Of a DNA stretch of 64,000 bases, positions 15,620 to 24,109 are shown piece after piece; positions within the stretch are counted from its first letter, which is position 1, and each line of letters opens with the position of its first letter. Source of the DNA: Prosthecobacter algae (GTDB taxonomy: Bacteria > Verrucomicrobiota > Verrucomicrobiia > Verrucomicrobiales > Verrucomicrobiaceae). Location of the stretch: assembly GCF_039542385.1 (NCBI RefSeq), contig NZ_BAABIA010000001.1:434001-498000 (forward strand). Direction: 5' to 3'. Made by a program: the position numbers and the translations under genes. The notes below the pieces were generated by a model. The model was given only the letters and a program-made list of their open reading frames with translations. It was not told the origin of the DNA and made no database searches.

Positions 15620-15991
15620 TTAAATGTCTTTCTCCTTGGTCGGATCATCCACCCAAGGCAGGGAGATCGGCTCGACCTGTTTGGGGGAGAAATAGGGGTT
15701 GTTGCTGGCCTTGATGATGAGCCACTCTCCCAGTTCAACGTCGTAGGAGGGGGGCTTGCCCTGCTTCAGGCCGAAGCAGTAGGCTGAGACGACAATGAGG
15801 GGAATGGAGGCAAAGATGATGGCCAGCAGCATATTCGGATTGGCCTCACCCGCGAATTTGCGAAAGATGAGCATGGACAGCCCGAGGGCGAGCATGAAGA
15901 AAAGGGCGTTGAGACCCTCGAAGCCGGCGATGCCCTGCTGGGTTTCGCGGCCTTCATTGGTTTCGTGAAGCCGTACGGACTGCTGTTCCAT
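15620..15991 (-). CDS. VirB3-like membrane protein
   Basis: A small protein between the VirB2-like and VirB4-like genes. From the ATG at 15991 it has 123 residues; a GTG at 16039 would add 16. Two hydrophobic segments lie close together (NALFFMLALGLSMLIF and MLLAIIFASIPLIVVSAYCF), followed by a cytoplasmic C-terminal part of about 50 residues ending DDPTKEKDI. VirB3 has the same two-helix build and genetic position and works with VirB4. The call rests on layout more than sequence. Confidence 0.6.
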   Translation of the reverse strand: MEQQSVRLHETNEGRETQQGIAGFEGLNALFFMLALGLSMLIFRKFAGEANPNMLLAIIFASIPLIVVSAYCFGLKQGKPPSYDVELGEWLIIKASNNPYFSPKQVEPISLPWVDDPTKEKDI

Positions 15992-16077
15992 GACAGTGGG
16001 CAGTTGTGCCAGAGTTCCCCTTGGATAAGCGAGAGCCACTTACCCAAGGGGTTCGGGAGGAGAGAACCGTCTAACGA

Positions 16078-16398
16078 TTACGGAGCCTCGCCCATGTTGA
16101 CGTTTTCGATGTTTTGGCCACCGCCGGAAGCATTGAACATGACCTTCACAATGATGAAGGAAAGACCGCCGATACCGGCACCCACCAGGCCGTAAAGCAC
16201 ACGCTCAGTCTGGCCCATCATGAACATGACGGCAGAGAAAAGCAGGCCGCCGAAGGCGAGGACCAGACCAACCATGTTGAGGATGCTGACGACGCCGCTC
16301 ATGCTGCCGGCGAGAGATTCTTCTGTGCCTGCCTGGGCAAGCGGCATGGTGAAGCGGAGGATGTTGACTCCTGCCATTGTGATTGCGACTGGGCTCAT
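16078..16398 (-). CDS. VirB2/TrbC-like pilin
   Basis: A 106-residue protein, first gene of the operon. The N-terminal region ends in PLAQAG, a plausible signal peptidase site after residue 23 or so. Two long hydrophobic helices follow (about 32-58 and 68-88) separated by a short polar turn (GQTERVLYG), then a Gly/Asn-rich tail. This is the standard build of VirB2/TrbC major pilins. There is no clear Shine-Dalgarno sequence before the ATG. The 211 bases upstream (16399-16609) hold no gene and should contain the operon promoter; I saw no convincing -35/-10 pair there. Confidence 0.7.
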   Translation of the reverse strand: MSPVAITMAGVNILRFTMPLAQAGTEESLAGSMSGVVSILNMVGLVLAFGGLLFSAVMFMMGQTERVLYGLVGAGIGGLSFIIVKVMFNASGGGQNIENVNMGEAP

Positions 16399-16609
16399 AG
16401 TATTGCGATGGTGTTTGTTGTGTTTGGGTTAGCTTGCGGGCACGGCGGCCTTCTGCTGGCAGTGGTTATGCTTTCTGTTTCCGGGTGTGACAGACTTTTT
16501 TTATAAAGTACGGCCGCCGCAGTCCGCCCACACGAAGAGGGGGCCTCGCACGCGTTCGTGGCGGCAGTTTTTCGGTGGCTCGGCGGGCTGTCACCCGGGA
16601 TGGCAAACC

Positions 16610-17350
16610 TCAGCCCACCAGCGCATTGCGCAGGGCGGCGAGTTCTTCCTGCACGGACTCGTCCGTAGGATCGGCAAGGGTGGCAGCGACGAGGTCCCGC
16701 ATGATTTCCCGGAAGCGCTTGCGCAGCCGTGAAATGGATTGGCGCACGGCATCATGGCTGATGCCGAGTTGGGCGGCCATCTCGGCATCATTGCCAGAGC
16801 CTGCCTGCGAAGGGTCCAGGCGGCTACGGAGGAGGCGGAAGTGCTCTTCTTTGCCGGCCGCCGCCTGTTCTTTGGCCAGTTGATCCACAGCGGCCTCAAT
16901 GATGCGCAGGGCACAAAGACGCTGGTAGATGGATTCTGGGGTGCGGTGGTCTGCCGGATCAATGGTGATTTCGTCTTCGGCCTGGGAGGCTTCGATGGAG
17001 ACGATTTCGCGCCCGCCGCCGCGTTTTTGGGCGTTGGCCTGGCGCTGCCAGTGCTTGATGTGGCGACTGAAGGCCGTAAGCAGGTAGTTACGCATTTTCC
17101 CCATCGATGAGTCGGCCATGGAGAAGAGGTCCTTCTCAAGCGCAAAGCTGAAGAAACTCTGCGTCAGATCTTCAGCATCAGCCGGGGGGAGGCCCTGATA
17201 ACGGGCATAAGAGTAGATGGGGCGCCAATAGATCTGACAGAGTTCATCCAGGGCCAGCCGTCCACGGCGAGAATCATCCACGTCACGCAGGGCTAAAACG
17301 ACGCTCCACCGGGTCGCGGGAAAACCTCCATGATGTGTGTGTGAATTCAT
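16610..17350 (-). CDS. ECF RNA polymerase sigma factor
   Basis: About 246 residues from the ATG at 17350; a GTG at 17434 gives a longer alternative. Region 2 is recognisable (LCQIYWRPIYSYAR, then DAEDLTQSFF), and region 4 near the C-terminus contains the helix-turn-helix LGISHDAVRQSISRLRKRF. The N-terminal GGFPATRWSVV is typical of the ECF group found in Planctomycetes and Verrucomicrobia, often near Ser/Thr kinases. It lies upstream of the secretion-like operon in the same direction and diverges from a kinase gene. A plausible model is kinase control of this sigma factor, which then drives the operon; this is inference from layout. Confidence 0.85.
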   Translation of the reverse strand: MNSHTHHGGFPATRWSVVLALRDVDDSRRGRLALDELCQIYWRPIYSYARYQGLPPADAEDLTQSFFSFALEKDLFSMADSSMGKMRNYLLTAFSRHIKHWQRQANAQKRGGGREIVSIEASQAEDEITIDPADHRTPESIYQRLCALRIIEAAVDQLAKEQAAAGKEEHFRLLRSRLDPSQAGSGNDAEMAAQLGISHDAVRQSISRLRKRFREIMRDLVAATLADPTDESVQEELAALRNALVG

Positions 17351-17556
17351 GTGCAGTGGGAGTCTGAGGAATTTTCCTGTGAAAGCCGCATTTGGCAACT
17401 TGTGAGCTGCAACTTCTGAAGAAAAATCCGTCACAAAAGCTTGGTTATGTGGCTAATAACGCCGTTGTCCACGCTTTTTGACAATCTGGGGTCCTAGACG
17501 AGGACGCTGGTTTTTTCTAAAAAAACAATCATCTAAAATCCACATTCAACTGCATC

Positions 17557-19527
17557 ATGGGAAGAAAGCCCGCTCACAAAAAACCTACAGCCACCTTGAA
17601 CGGACTCAATCCGTTAGGACTGCTGGACGGAGTTTTGGGTGGGCAGGCAACGGACTGGGAGCCGCCCATGGCGGAGGAGCTGGAGCCGCTGTTTCCGGGT
17701 TACCATGATTTCCAGTTCATTGACCGTGGTGGTATGGGGGCGGTGTATGCAGCCACACAAAAGTCTTTGGAACGGCGGGTGGCCATCAAGATCCTGCCGC
17801 CGGAGATGGGTCAGGATATGGCCTTTGTGGACCGCTTCCATCAGGAGGCCCGTCTTCTGGCTCGCCTGCAGCATCCGCACATCGTGGCCGTGTATGACTT
17901 TGGGCGCAATGCATCGGGGCATCTCTTCATCGTCATGGAGTATGTGGAGGGGACCTCGCTGCTGGACGTGATGAAGCAGGGGCAGATGCCTTTGAGCAAG
18001 GTGCTGGAAGTCATCACCCAGGTGTGTGAGGCGCTGCAGTTTGCCCATGATCATGGGGTGATCCACCGTGACATCAAGCCGACGAATATCCTCCTGGATG
18101 TGTGGGGGCGAGCAAGGGTGGCAGACTTTGGCCTGGCCAAACTGGCTGCAAGCTCCCAGCATGCGACGACGCAGAGCCGGTCTGGCATGGTGATGGGCAC
18201 ACCAGGATATGCCGCGCCAGAACAGCGCCGTGCTGAGGCGGACTTGGACCATCGGGCCGATATCTTTAGTGTGGGGGTGACTCTGTATGAACTGCTGACG
18301 GGGCACCTGCCGGTGGGCGTGTTTGAGCCACCTTCCAAAAAATCTGAGGCCCCGGTGGTTTTGGACAAAGTGGTGACGCGGGCGCTGCGTGAGCGCCCTG
18401 CGGACCGATACCAGCGCGCCAGCGACATGCGGCAGGCGCTCGCCAAAGTGGCTGAGCAAATGGAGCGGTCCGTGATGCACCGAGCCATCGCGAAACGGCC
18501 CATGGTTTCCATGATGACCTCGGTGATCGTGGGGGCAGGTTTTATCTATTTACTGGATGCTTTGAATAATGAACTGTTGCTAAAGCCGCAGCCCGTCAGC
18601 GCCACCTATGTGGACAGCGAGCATGGCCCCACAGTGGTGAGACTGAACGATCAGTTTTCTCTGGTGCGGCTGAAGCTGAGCTGGGAGGAGGCGCGGCGGC
18701 GAATTCAGGTGACATCAGGGGTGGAAATGGCCAGTTTTCACTCCCAGAAGGAAGTGGATGAGGTGACTGAAAAATTGCGGGAAATGGGCGTGAATTCTCC
18801 GGTGTGGACGGGGGGCAAAGTGGAGCCGGAAACTGGCCGTGTGAGCTGGGATGATGGCAGTGCCTTTGACTTTGAAGCCTGGATGCCGCGTGCGGAGACT
18901 CCGCCTCTGCGGATTACGGAGATTCAGGCAAAAAACCGCACTACTCTGAAGGATGCGCAGGGCAATACGCCGGACTGGATCGAGGTGCACAATTCTGGAT
19001 CGAAGCCAATGAACATCACCGGATGGCACCTCAGACATCTCACGGGCAGGTATGCTTTTGAGGGTAGGCTGGGTGGTGTGCGCAGCCAGATCCCTACCGA
19101 CAATCTGGTCATCCAGCCGGGGGAATACAAAGTGATCTATTGCATTGAATCTGAAACGCCCCAGGACGGCGGGCTGATGTTTGGTTTCCAATTGGAGGCG
19201 CAGGTGGGGCGGTTGCGTTGGTGCGATCCTTATGGCCAGGTTATCCAATCCATTGAGACGGATTGGGAACTCTTTCCGGCAGATGGCAGCCTAGTGTGTG
19301 ATGCCGAAGGGCAAAACTGGGCTTGGGCTACAAAGCCAACCCCTGGAGCAGAGAACCCACCTTTTGAGGAGAATCAAGGTTTCCACAGTGGGCCATCCAC
19401 GTCATCCACGCCTATGGCAGTCCTGTTACTGCCAGACTTTGACGGGAGATGGACGCTGGATGTCCAGCGGCGCACAGCGTGGTCCCTCATTCGTCGTGCA
19501 CCCACAGGGCCTGCGGCCAGGCGCTGA
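17557..19527 (+). CDS. Ser/Thr kinase with C-type-lectin-like and lamin-tail domains
   Basis: A 656-residue protein. The Hanks-type kinase domain (about 50-305) has DRGGMGAVY, VAIKILP, HRDIKPTN and ADFGLAKL, so it should be active. A membrane helix (about 318-336) is followed by a region resembling a C-type lectin domain (about 361-447: LSWEEARRRI, VWTGGKV, WDDGSAFDFEAW), which lacks the usual disulphide cysteines. A lamin-tail domain follows (about 449-600: ITEIQAKN, DWIEVHNSG, NITGWHLRH). The outer part could bind glycans or surface proteins. The 206 bases upstream are shared with the divergent sigma factor gene. Confidence 0.9.
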   Translation: MGRKPAHKKPTATLNGLNPLGLLDGVLGGQATDWEPPMAEELEPLFPGYHDFQFIDRGGMGAVYAATQKSLERRVAIKILPPEMGQDMAFVDRFHQEARLLARLQHPHIVAVYDFGRNASGHLFIVMEYVEGTSLLDVMKQGQMPLSKVLEVITQVCEALQFAHDHGVIHRDIKPTNILLDVWGRARVADFGLAKLAASSQHATTQSRSGMVMGTPGYAAPEQRRAEADLDHRADIFSVGVTLYELLTGHLPVGVFEPPSKKSEAPVVLDKVVTRALRERPADRYQRASDMRQALAKVAEQMERSVMHRAIAKRPMVSMMTSVIVGAGFIYLLDALNNELLLKPQPVSATYVDSEHGPTVVRLNDQFSLVRLKLSWEEARRRIQVTSGVEMASFHSQKEVDEVTEKLREMGVNSPVWTGGKVEPETGRVSWDDGSAFDFEAWMPRAETPPLRITEIQAKNRTTLKDAQGNTPDWIEVHNSGSKPMNITGWHLRHLTGRYAFEGRLGGVRSQIPTDNLVIQPGEYKVIYCIESETPQDGGLMFGFQLEAQVGRLRWCDPYGQVIQSIETDWELFPADGSLVCDAEGQNWAWATKPTPGAENPPFEENQGFHSGPSTSSTPMAVLLLPDFDGRWTLDVQRRTAWSLIRRAPTGPAARR

Positions 19528-19558
19528 AAAACGTGCAGCGACAGGTTTTGCTAGAGGC

Positions 19559-20176
19559 CTATTTTTTGAAGAGCTTTTTGAAGAAATTGGCTTTCGGCTT
19601 TTCTTCTTTTGCCTCCGGTACTGCCGCAGGCGCGGTCGGCTGAGCGCCGTCTGCGGGGATCTGAATGGGGGCAAAGCGTGAGGAATTGCCAGCCGGGGGG
19701 GCGGTTGCGCCGCTGCCCGTGTAGTCCACTGCGGCGGGCTTGATCATGGGCTCGGCAGCCGTGTCCACATTGACCACTTTGGGGGTCAGGGCCTTACCGT
19801 CCTTGCTGTATTCATGGATGACCTGCTGGAAGAGCTGGCCTTTGAGGTTGGTGAGGCGGTCCTCCTTGCGGCGGCCAAATTCGTCATAAACGGACTGGCA
19901 GCGGGCCACGAGATTGCCGCGCCCGTCATAGACATTGCCCTGGAGGGGTTCTCCCTTGTCATTCAGAAGAAAGACCTTTTTGACCGTCAGTTGCCCAGCG
20001 GTGTTGTAGGTCATCTCGGTCATTTCCCGGTTGTTGGGATCGCGCACGGATTCAGTGCGCGAGTCATCGGTATGGTAAATGGTGCGGCCTACGACAGGCT
20101 GGCCACCGGCTGTGCCCTGAGAGAGGGCCGCTAGGGGGAGGGAACAAATGCCAAGAATGACGGCGCAGTTTTTCAT
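19559..20176 (-). CDS. Secreted protein with YD-like repeats
   Basis: A 205-residue protein from the ATG at 20176 (MKNCAVILGICSLPLAALSQ, a clear signal peptide). The frame continues to 20227, but the signal peptide decides the start. Residues about 45-130 have repeated turns such as YNTAGQLTVKKVF, YDGRGNLVAR and YDEFGRRKEDR, which resemble YD/RHS-type strands. A Pro/Ala-rich region follows and the tail is basic (FFKKLFKK). Function is unknown. It converges on the kinase gene 32 bases away and diverges from the GAF gene. Confidence 0.65.
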   Translation of the reverse strand: MKNCAVILGICSLPLAALSQGTAGGQPVVGRTIYHTDDSRTESVRDPNNREMTEMTYNTAGQLTVKKVFLLNDKGEPLQGNVYDGRGNLVARCQSVYDEFGRRKEDRLTNLKGQLFQQVIHEYSKDGKALTPKVVNVDTAAEPMIKPAAVDYTGSGATAPPAGNSSRFAPIQIPADGAQPTAPAAVPEAKEEKPKANFFKKLFKK

Positions 20177-20242
20177 GGTTTCCAGGAAACGTTGAGCCAG
20201 ACTAGCCTGACACGCCTTTTTCGACAATCACGTTTTCTGCCT

Positions 20243-20686
20243 ATGATCCTTCCTTCCAACCCTTCCTCCGATGACTGGAGCCGCTTCCTTGAATCCACGG
20301 CTGCCGAATTTGGCTGCGTGACTGGTACCCTGCACCGCTTTGACCCGGCGGACCAGCATCTGAAACTGGTGGCACAGATGGGCATCCCTCCGCAGCTTAT
20401 GCCGGTGATCCAATCCATCCCGATTGGCAAGGGTATCGCGGGAGCGGCGGCAGAACGGCGGCAGCCCGTGGAACTCTGCAACCTGCAGACGGACACCAGC
20501 GGGGTGGCACGTGAAGGCGCCAAGCAGACGCAGGTGCAGGGCAGCCTGGCGGTGCCCGTGCTGGATGGGGAGCGTCTGTGCGGGGCGCTAGGCATCGGCA
20601 AACGCGAGGCCTATGATTTTAACGAAGCTGAAAAACAGCGCCTCATGGCCCTGGCTGCGGAAATAGCGTCTGCCCTGGTTCCTTAA
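20243..20686 (+). CDS. GAF domain protein
   Basis: A 147-residue stand-alone GAF domain from the ATG at 20243; an upstream in-frame ATG at 20192 is possible. Visible features are an N-terminal helix, GTLHRFDPADQHLKLVAQ, PIGKGIAGAAAERRQPV, a central SLAVPVLDGERLCGALGIG strand pair and a C-terminal helix (NEAEKQRLMALAAEIA). GAF domains bind small molecules or serve as redox sensors; the free methionine sulfoxide reductase family is similar in size, but I cannot see its cysteine set. No output domain is attached, so it probably acts on a partner. It converges with the pseudouridine synthase gene. Confidence 0.8.
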   Translation: MILPSNPSSDDWSRFLESTAAEFGCVTGTLHRFDPADQHLKLVAQMGIPPQLMPVIQSIPIGKGIAGAAAERRQPVELCNLQTDTSGVAREGAKQTQVQGSLAVPVLDGERLCGALGIGKREAYDFNEAEKQRLMALAAEIASALVP

Positions 20687-20699
20687 AAAGGGTTGGTGG

Positions 20700-21605
20700 T
20701 CACTTGGCCAGCCAGGGCCCATATTCCACCGGCACCGTCGCCTCGAAGTTCATGGGCTGGTCATGGATGGGGTGATGAAGGCTGAGTTTCCAGGCGTGCA
20801 GCATGAGCCGTGGGGTGGGGATCTTTTGGCGATTGGGGTGGCCGTAGATCGGGTCGCCCAAAATGGGGAAGCCAAGTCCCTCCTTCATGTGGACGCGGAT
20901 CTGGTGCGTGCGGCCAGTGAGGAGCTTGCAGCGGATGAGCGCGGTGTCCTTGTAAACGGAGAGCTGTTCCCACTCGGTGATGGCGTCTTTGCCGGCTCCG
21001 TCGTAGAGGATGGCCATGCGCTTGCGGTCCACGGGGTGGCGGCCAATGAGGTTCTGGATGCGGCCGCTTTTTTCCTTGGGCACGCCATTGATGGCGGCGA
21101 GGTAGATTTTGCTCATGCGTCGCTCCGCAAAGGCTTCTGAGAGGCGGCGATGGGCGATGTCGTTCTTGGCCACGACCATGCAGCCGCTGGTGTCCTTGTC
21201 GAGACGGTGGACGATGCCGGGGCGCATTTCACCGCCGATGCCGCTGAGGTCGTCGCAGTGGTGGAGGAGGGCGTTGACGAGGGTGCCGTCGGGATTGCCT
21301 GCGGCGGGGTGGACGACGAGTCCGGGGGGCTTGTTCAGCACCAGGATGTCTTTGTCCTCAAACAAGATTTCGAGAGGGATGTCCTGCGCAACCACGGCCA
21401 CCGGCGTGGCGTCCGGGATGGTGACGGAAATGGCATCTCCGGGCTTCAGTGAGATGCTGGCTTTTGTGGCGCGGCCATTGAGTGTGATGTGCCCGTCACG
21501 AATCAAATCTTGCAACCGTGAGCGTGACAGGTCAGTAAGACGTCCCGTGAGATGCTTGTCCAATCGTTGCCCAATATCGCTCTGCTCAGTGATGATCCAG
21601 TCCAC
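20700..21605 (-). CDS. RluA/RluD-family 23S rRNA pseudouridine synthase
   Basis: A 301-residue protein of normal family length. The N-terminal S4 RNA-binding domain (about 12-60: RLDKHLTGRLTDLSRSRLQ) is followed by the catalytic domain with LVLNKPPGLVVHP (88-100) and the signature HRLDKDTSG (133-141) containing the catalytic Asp136. The GRTHQIRVH motif is near residue 235. RluD makes pseudouridines in helix 69 of 23S rRNA. The architecture fits RluD best, but RluC and related paralogues cannot be excluded. Confidence 0.9.
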   Translation of the reverse strand: MDWIITEQSDIGQRLDKHLTGRLTDLSRSRLQDLIRDGHITLNGRATKASISLKPGDAISVTIPDATPVAVVAQDIPLEILFEDKDILVLNKPPGLVVHPAAGNPDGTLVNALLHHCDDLSGIGGEMRPGIVHRLDKDTSGCMVVAKNDIAHRRLSEAFAERRMSKIYLAAINGVPKEKSGRIQNLIGRHPVDRKRMAILYDGAGKDAITEWEQLSVYKDTALIRCKLLTGRTHQIRVHMKEGLGFPILGDPIYGHPNRQKIPTPRLMLHAWKLSLHHPIHDQPMNFEATVPVEYGPWLAK

Positions 21606-21682
21606 GTCACATAGTCATGATTCGAATAAATTAGGCAATCTGTAATTTCTGGCATTTCCTGTGCGATGGAAGTAAACAGCCT

Positions 21683-24103
21683 GTGAAAGGCATTAATTCC
21701 TCAGTGATCCCCACCCCCGAACAGTCTTACCTCAGCACCTGTCCCGTCTGTCAGAACCAGATTGATGTGACATCGCTGGAGCCGTTCACCAAGCTGAAGT
21801 GCCCTTTTTGCGGGCAGATGGTGCGGGTGCGGCGGAAGTTCGACCACTTCATGATCGTGCGCCAGATCGGCGAAGGCGGGATGAGTCGGGTTTTCGAGGC
21901 CGAAGATGAAACACTGGGCCGGCGGGTGGCCCTGAAAATTCTGAACCGTCAGTATTCCCGTGATGCAGCCCGGGTGGAGCAGTTTCGCCAAGAGGCGCTG
22001 ATCACAGCGAATGTGAACCATCCCAACGTGATCAAGCTGTATTCCGTGGGCTATGACCAGGGGTATTTCTACATTGCGATGGAGCTGGTGAACGGTGGCA
22101 GCCTGGAGCAGCGCATCCGCCGTGAAGGGACCATCCAAGAGGAAGAGGGCCTGCGCATCGGGCGCGAGGTGGCGGAGGGCCTGCGCGCGGCGCAGCAGTT
22201 AGGCCTGATCCACCGCGACGTGAAGCCAGCGAACATTCTTTTCACCGAGACGGGCACTTCCAAGGTGGTGGACTTCGGTCTGGCCTTGTTCGTGGAGCGT
22301 GGGCCAGATTCCTCCAGCGAGATCTGGGCCACGCCTTACTACGTGGCCCCGGAGAAGATCATCGATAACCGCGAGGATTACCGGAGCGACATTTTCAGCC
22401 TGGGCGCGACGCTTTTTCACGCCCTGACCGGGCGCCCGCCTCACAAGGCGGAATCAAACAACATCCAGGAGCTGCGCATGATCAAATGCAAGCGTGTGGC
22501 CCTGGAGGACAGCGGTCTGCGCTTTGCCCCCCGCACCATTCACGTCATCAACCGCATGGTGGCCTTTCGCCCGCAGGAGCGCTGTGCCAACTACGATGAA
22601 ACGGTGGAAGAACTGCGCCTGGCCGAGGGGCTGGTGGGGCAAAATTACAAGACCCGCTTCAGCAGCCGCAAGCTGCGCTGGCTGGCCGGTGCGGCGGCTG
22701 CGGTGGTGGCGACTTTTGTGGTGGGCTGGCTGGTGCGCAGCACGGGCGACCGCGCCGCTGTGGCCATCACAGAAACGGTGGACACTTCCCACAATGACTT
22801 GAGCGGGGATGGGGTGACCCTCCAGGCCGGGCGCAAGACGGTGGGCGAAAAGTTTTTGGAAGCTCGTGAAACCATGCTGCAAAAGAAGCGGTTTGCCGAA
22901 GCGCGGCAGCAGTTTCAGCGGCTGATCGAATCAGGCGAAGCGCGGCAGCCGACGCTGAACTGGGCGCGCTTCAATGCGGCGTTGTGCAGCATCGTGATCG
23001 GCAGGAAGGAGGATGCGGCAGCGCATCTTAAAAACATGGCCGAGGATACGGGGGAAGGCAGCAGTCTGGTATCTGCCGAGCTGGCCGCATTTTTCAAGTC
23101 TCTGGGCACCCGAATGGGCGAGAATCTGGGGCTGGGCACGGTGCCGGGCGACCTGGGTTACGCCACCACCCAGGAACCTGTGCTGGGCTACCTGCTGCAG
23201 GGACTGGCGGAGTGGCATTTTGGCGATGCCTCCCTCGGGGTGGAAGAACTGGAGTTTTTCGACCAGCATTTGGCGGATGTGAAGACGGGAGCGGGTGCCT
23301 CATCGCTGGATTGGGTGCAGAGCTACGCCTCCATTTCTGAACTATATAAAAAGGATTTGGCTGTGGCAAAGAGCGTGCAAAATCTGGCGGCTCCCCAGGA
23401 CCTGAAAAGCTGCCAGACGGCTTTGGCCGTGGTCAAAAAGGCCCGCGACAGTCTGCGCACAGGCGGCACCCTGAAACAATCGCTGACCAAGCGCGAGGAC
23501 GAGCTCAAGCATGAGCTGGTGCGTCTGCGCCTGGGGGTGCAGAGAGAAAAAATGGCCGGAGATCGCGTGCTGCGGGAACGGGAGCTGGCGCAGCTTTCCG
23601 AGATGATTGCGGTGCTGCCTTCCCTCGTCCAGGGGTATGACTACAGCCGGGTGATGGAACTGCTGAAGGATGTGCGTTTTGAGTCTCCGGAAGTACAATC
23701 CGCGCTGGAAGGGCGACGTTATTTGTATACGCAGGGGCAGGCTTTCCTGGACCAGCTTTTTGCCGACATTGCGGCGCAGGGATACCAGGGGAAACTGCAG
23801 CGGGTGGCTGGTAGCACGGTCGAGGGGAAAGTCACGGAGGCCAACATGACGCAGGTCACGGTGACGCTGGAGCGTGGTGTGCTGACCCTGCCTCTGGACA
23901 GCCTAGCCCCCGAGACATTGCTGGAGGCGGCACAGTTCTTTGCGGCGCAGACGACCGACAGCACGGACTACTACCAGCGGCAGGAGCGCATCGCCGTTTT
24001 TGCTAGGGTCACCGGGCTGCACAATCTTTCCGCCACGGTGGCAGCGCAGTTGATGGAGGAGAACCGCAGCTTCCGCTCCCGCTGGATGAAAGTGGTGCAG
24101 TGA
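21683..24103 (+). CDS. Ser/Thr kinase with N-terminal zinc ribbon
   Basis: An 806-residue protein with a GTG start at 21683. Residues about 20-45 hold a CPVC...CPFC zinc-ribbon-like motif, then a Hanks-type kinase domain (about 57-310) with GEGGMSRVF, VALKIL, HRDVKPAN and VDFGLAL. A membrane helix (about 331-351) precedes a 450-residue outer region that is mostly helical, with TPR-like patterns (FAEARQQFQRLIESG) and a C-terminal beta-rich part (VTVTLERGVLTLPLDSLAP). Its external ligand is unknown. It diverges from the pseudouridine synthase gene. Confidence 0.85.
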   Translation: MKGINSSVIPTPEQSYLSTCPVCQNQIDVTSLEPFTKLKCPFCGQMVRVRRKFDHFMIVRQIGEGGMSRVFEAEDETLGRRVALKILNRQYSRDAARVEQFRQEALITANVNHPNVIKLYSVGYDQGYFYIAMELVNGGSLEQRIRREGTIQEEEGLRIGREVAEGLRAAQQLGLIHRDVKPANILFTETGTSKVVDFGLALFVERGPDSSSEIWATPYYVAPEKIIDNREDYRSDIFSLGATLFHALTGRPPHKAESNNIQELRMIKCKRVALEDSGLRFAPRTIHVINRMVAFRPQERCANYDETVEELRLAEGLVGQNYKTRFSSRKLRWLAGAAAAVVATFVVGWLVRSTGDRAAVAITETVDTSHNDLSGDGVTLQAGRKTVGEKFLEARETMLQKKRFAEARQQFQRLIESGEARQPTLNWARFNAALCSIVIGRKEDAAAHLKNMAEDTGEGSSLVSAELAAFFKSLGTRMGENLGLGTVPGDLGYATTQEPVLGYLLQGLAEWHFGDASLGVEELEFFDQHLADVKTGAGASSLDWVQSYASISELYKKDLAVAKSVQNLAAPQDLKSCQTALAVVKKARDSLRTGGTLKQSLTKREDELKHELVRLRLGVQREKMAGDRVLRERELAQLSEMIAVLPSLVQGYDYSRVMELLKDVRFESPEVQSALEGRRYLYTQGQAFLDQLFADIAAQGYQGKLQRVAGSTVEGKVTEANMTQVTVTLERGVLTLPLDSLAPETLLEAAQFFAAQTTDSTDYYQRQERIAVFARVTGLHNLSATVAAQLMEENRSFRSRWMKVVQ

Positions 24104-24109
24104 TGGCGG

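Noticed and set aside
3798-16398. Integrative conjugative element
   Set aside because: No relaxase, coupling protein, integrase, excisionase, direct repeats or tRNA end is visible, and base composition looks like the flanks.
17478-17510. Sigma-70-type promoter before the kinase at 17557 (TTGACA at 17478)
   Set aside because: No acceptable -10 element occurs 16-18 bases downstream.
17614-18480. Minus-strand open frame of 288 codons, His-rich
   Set aside because: Antisense to the kinase domain of the gene at 17557, which has all catalytic motifs.
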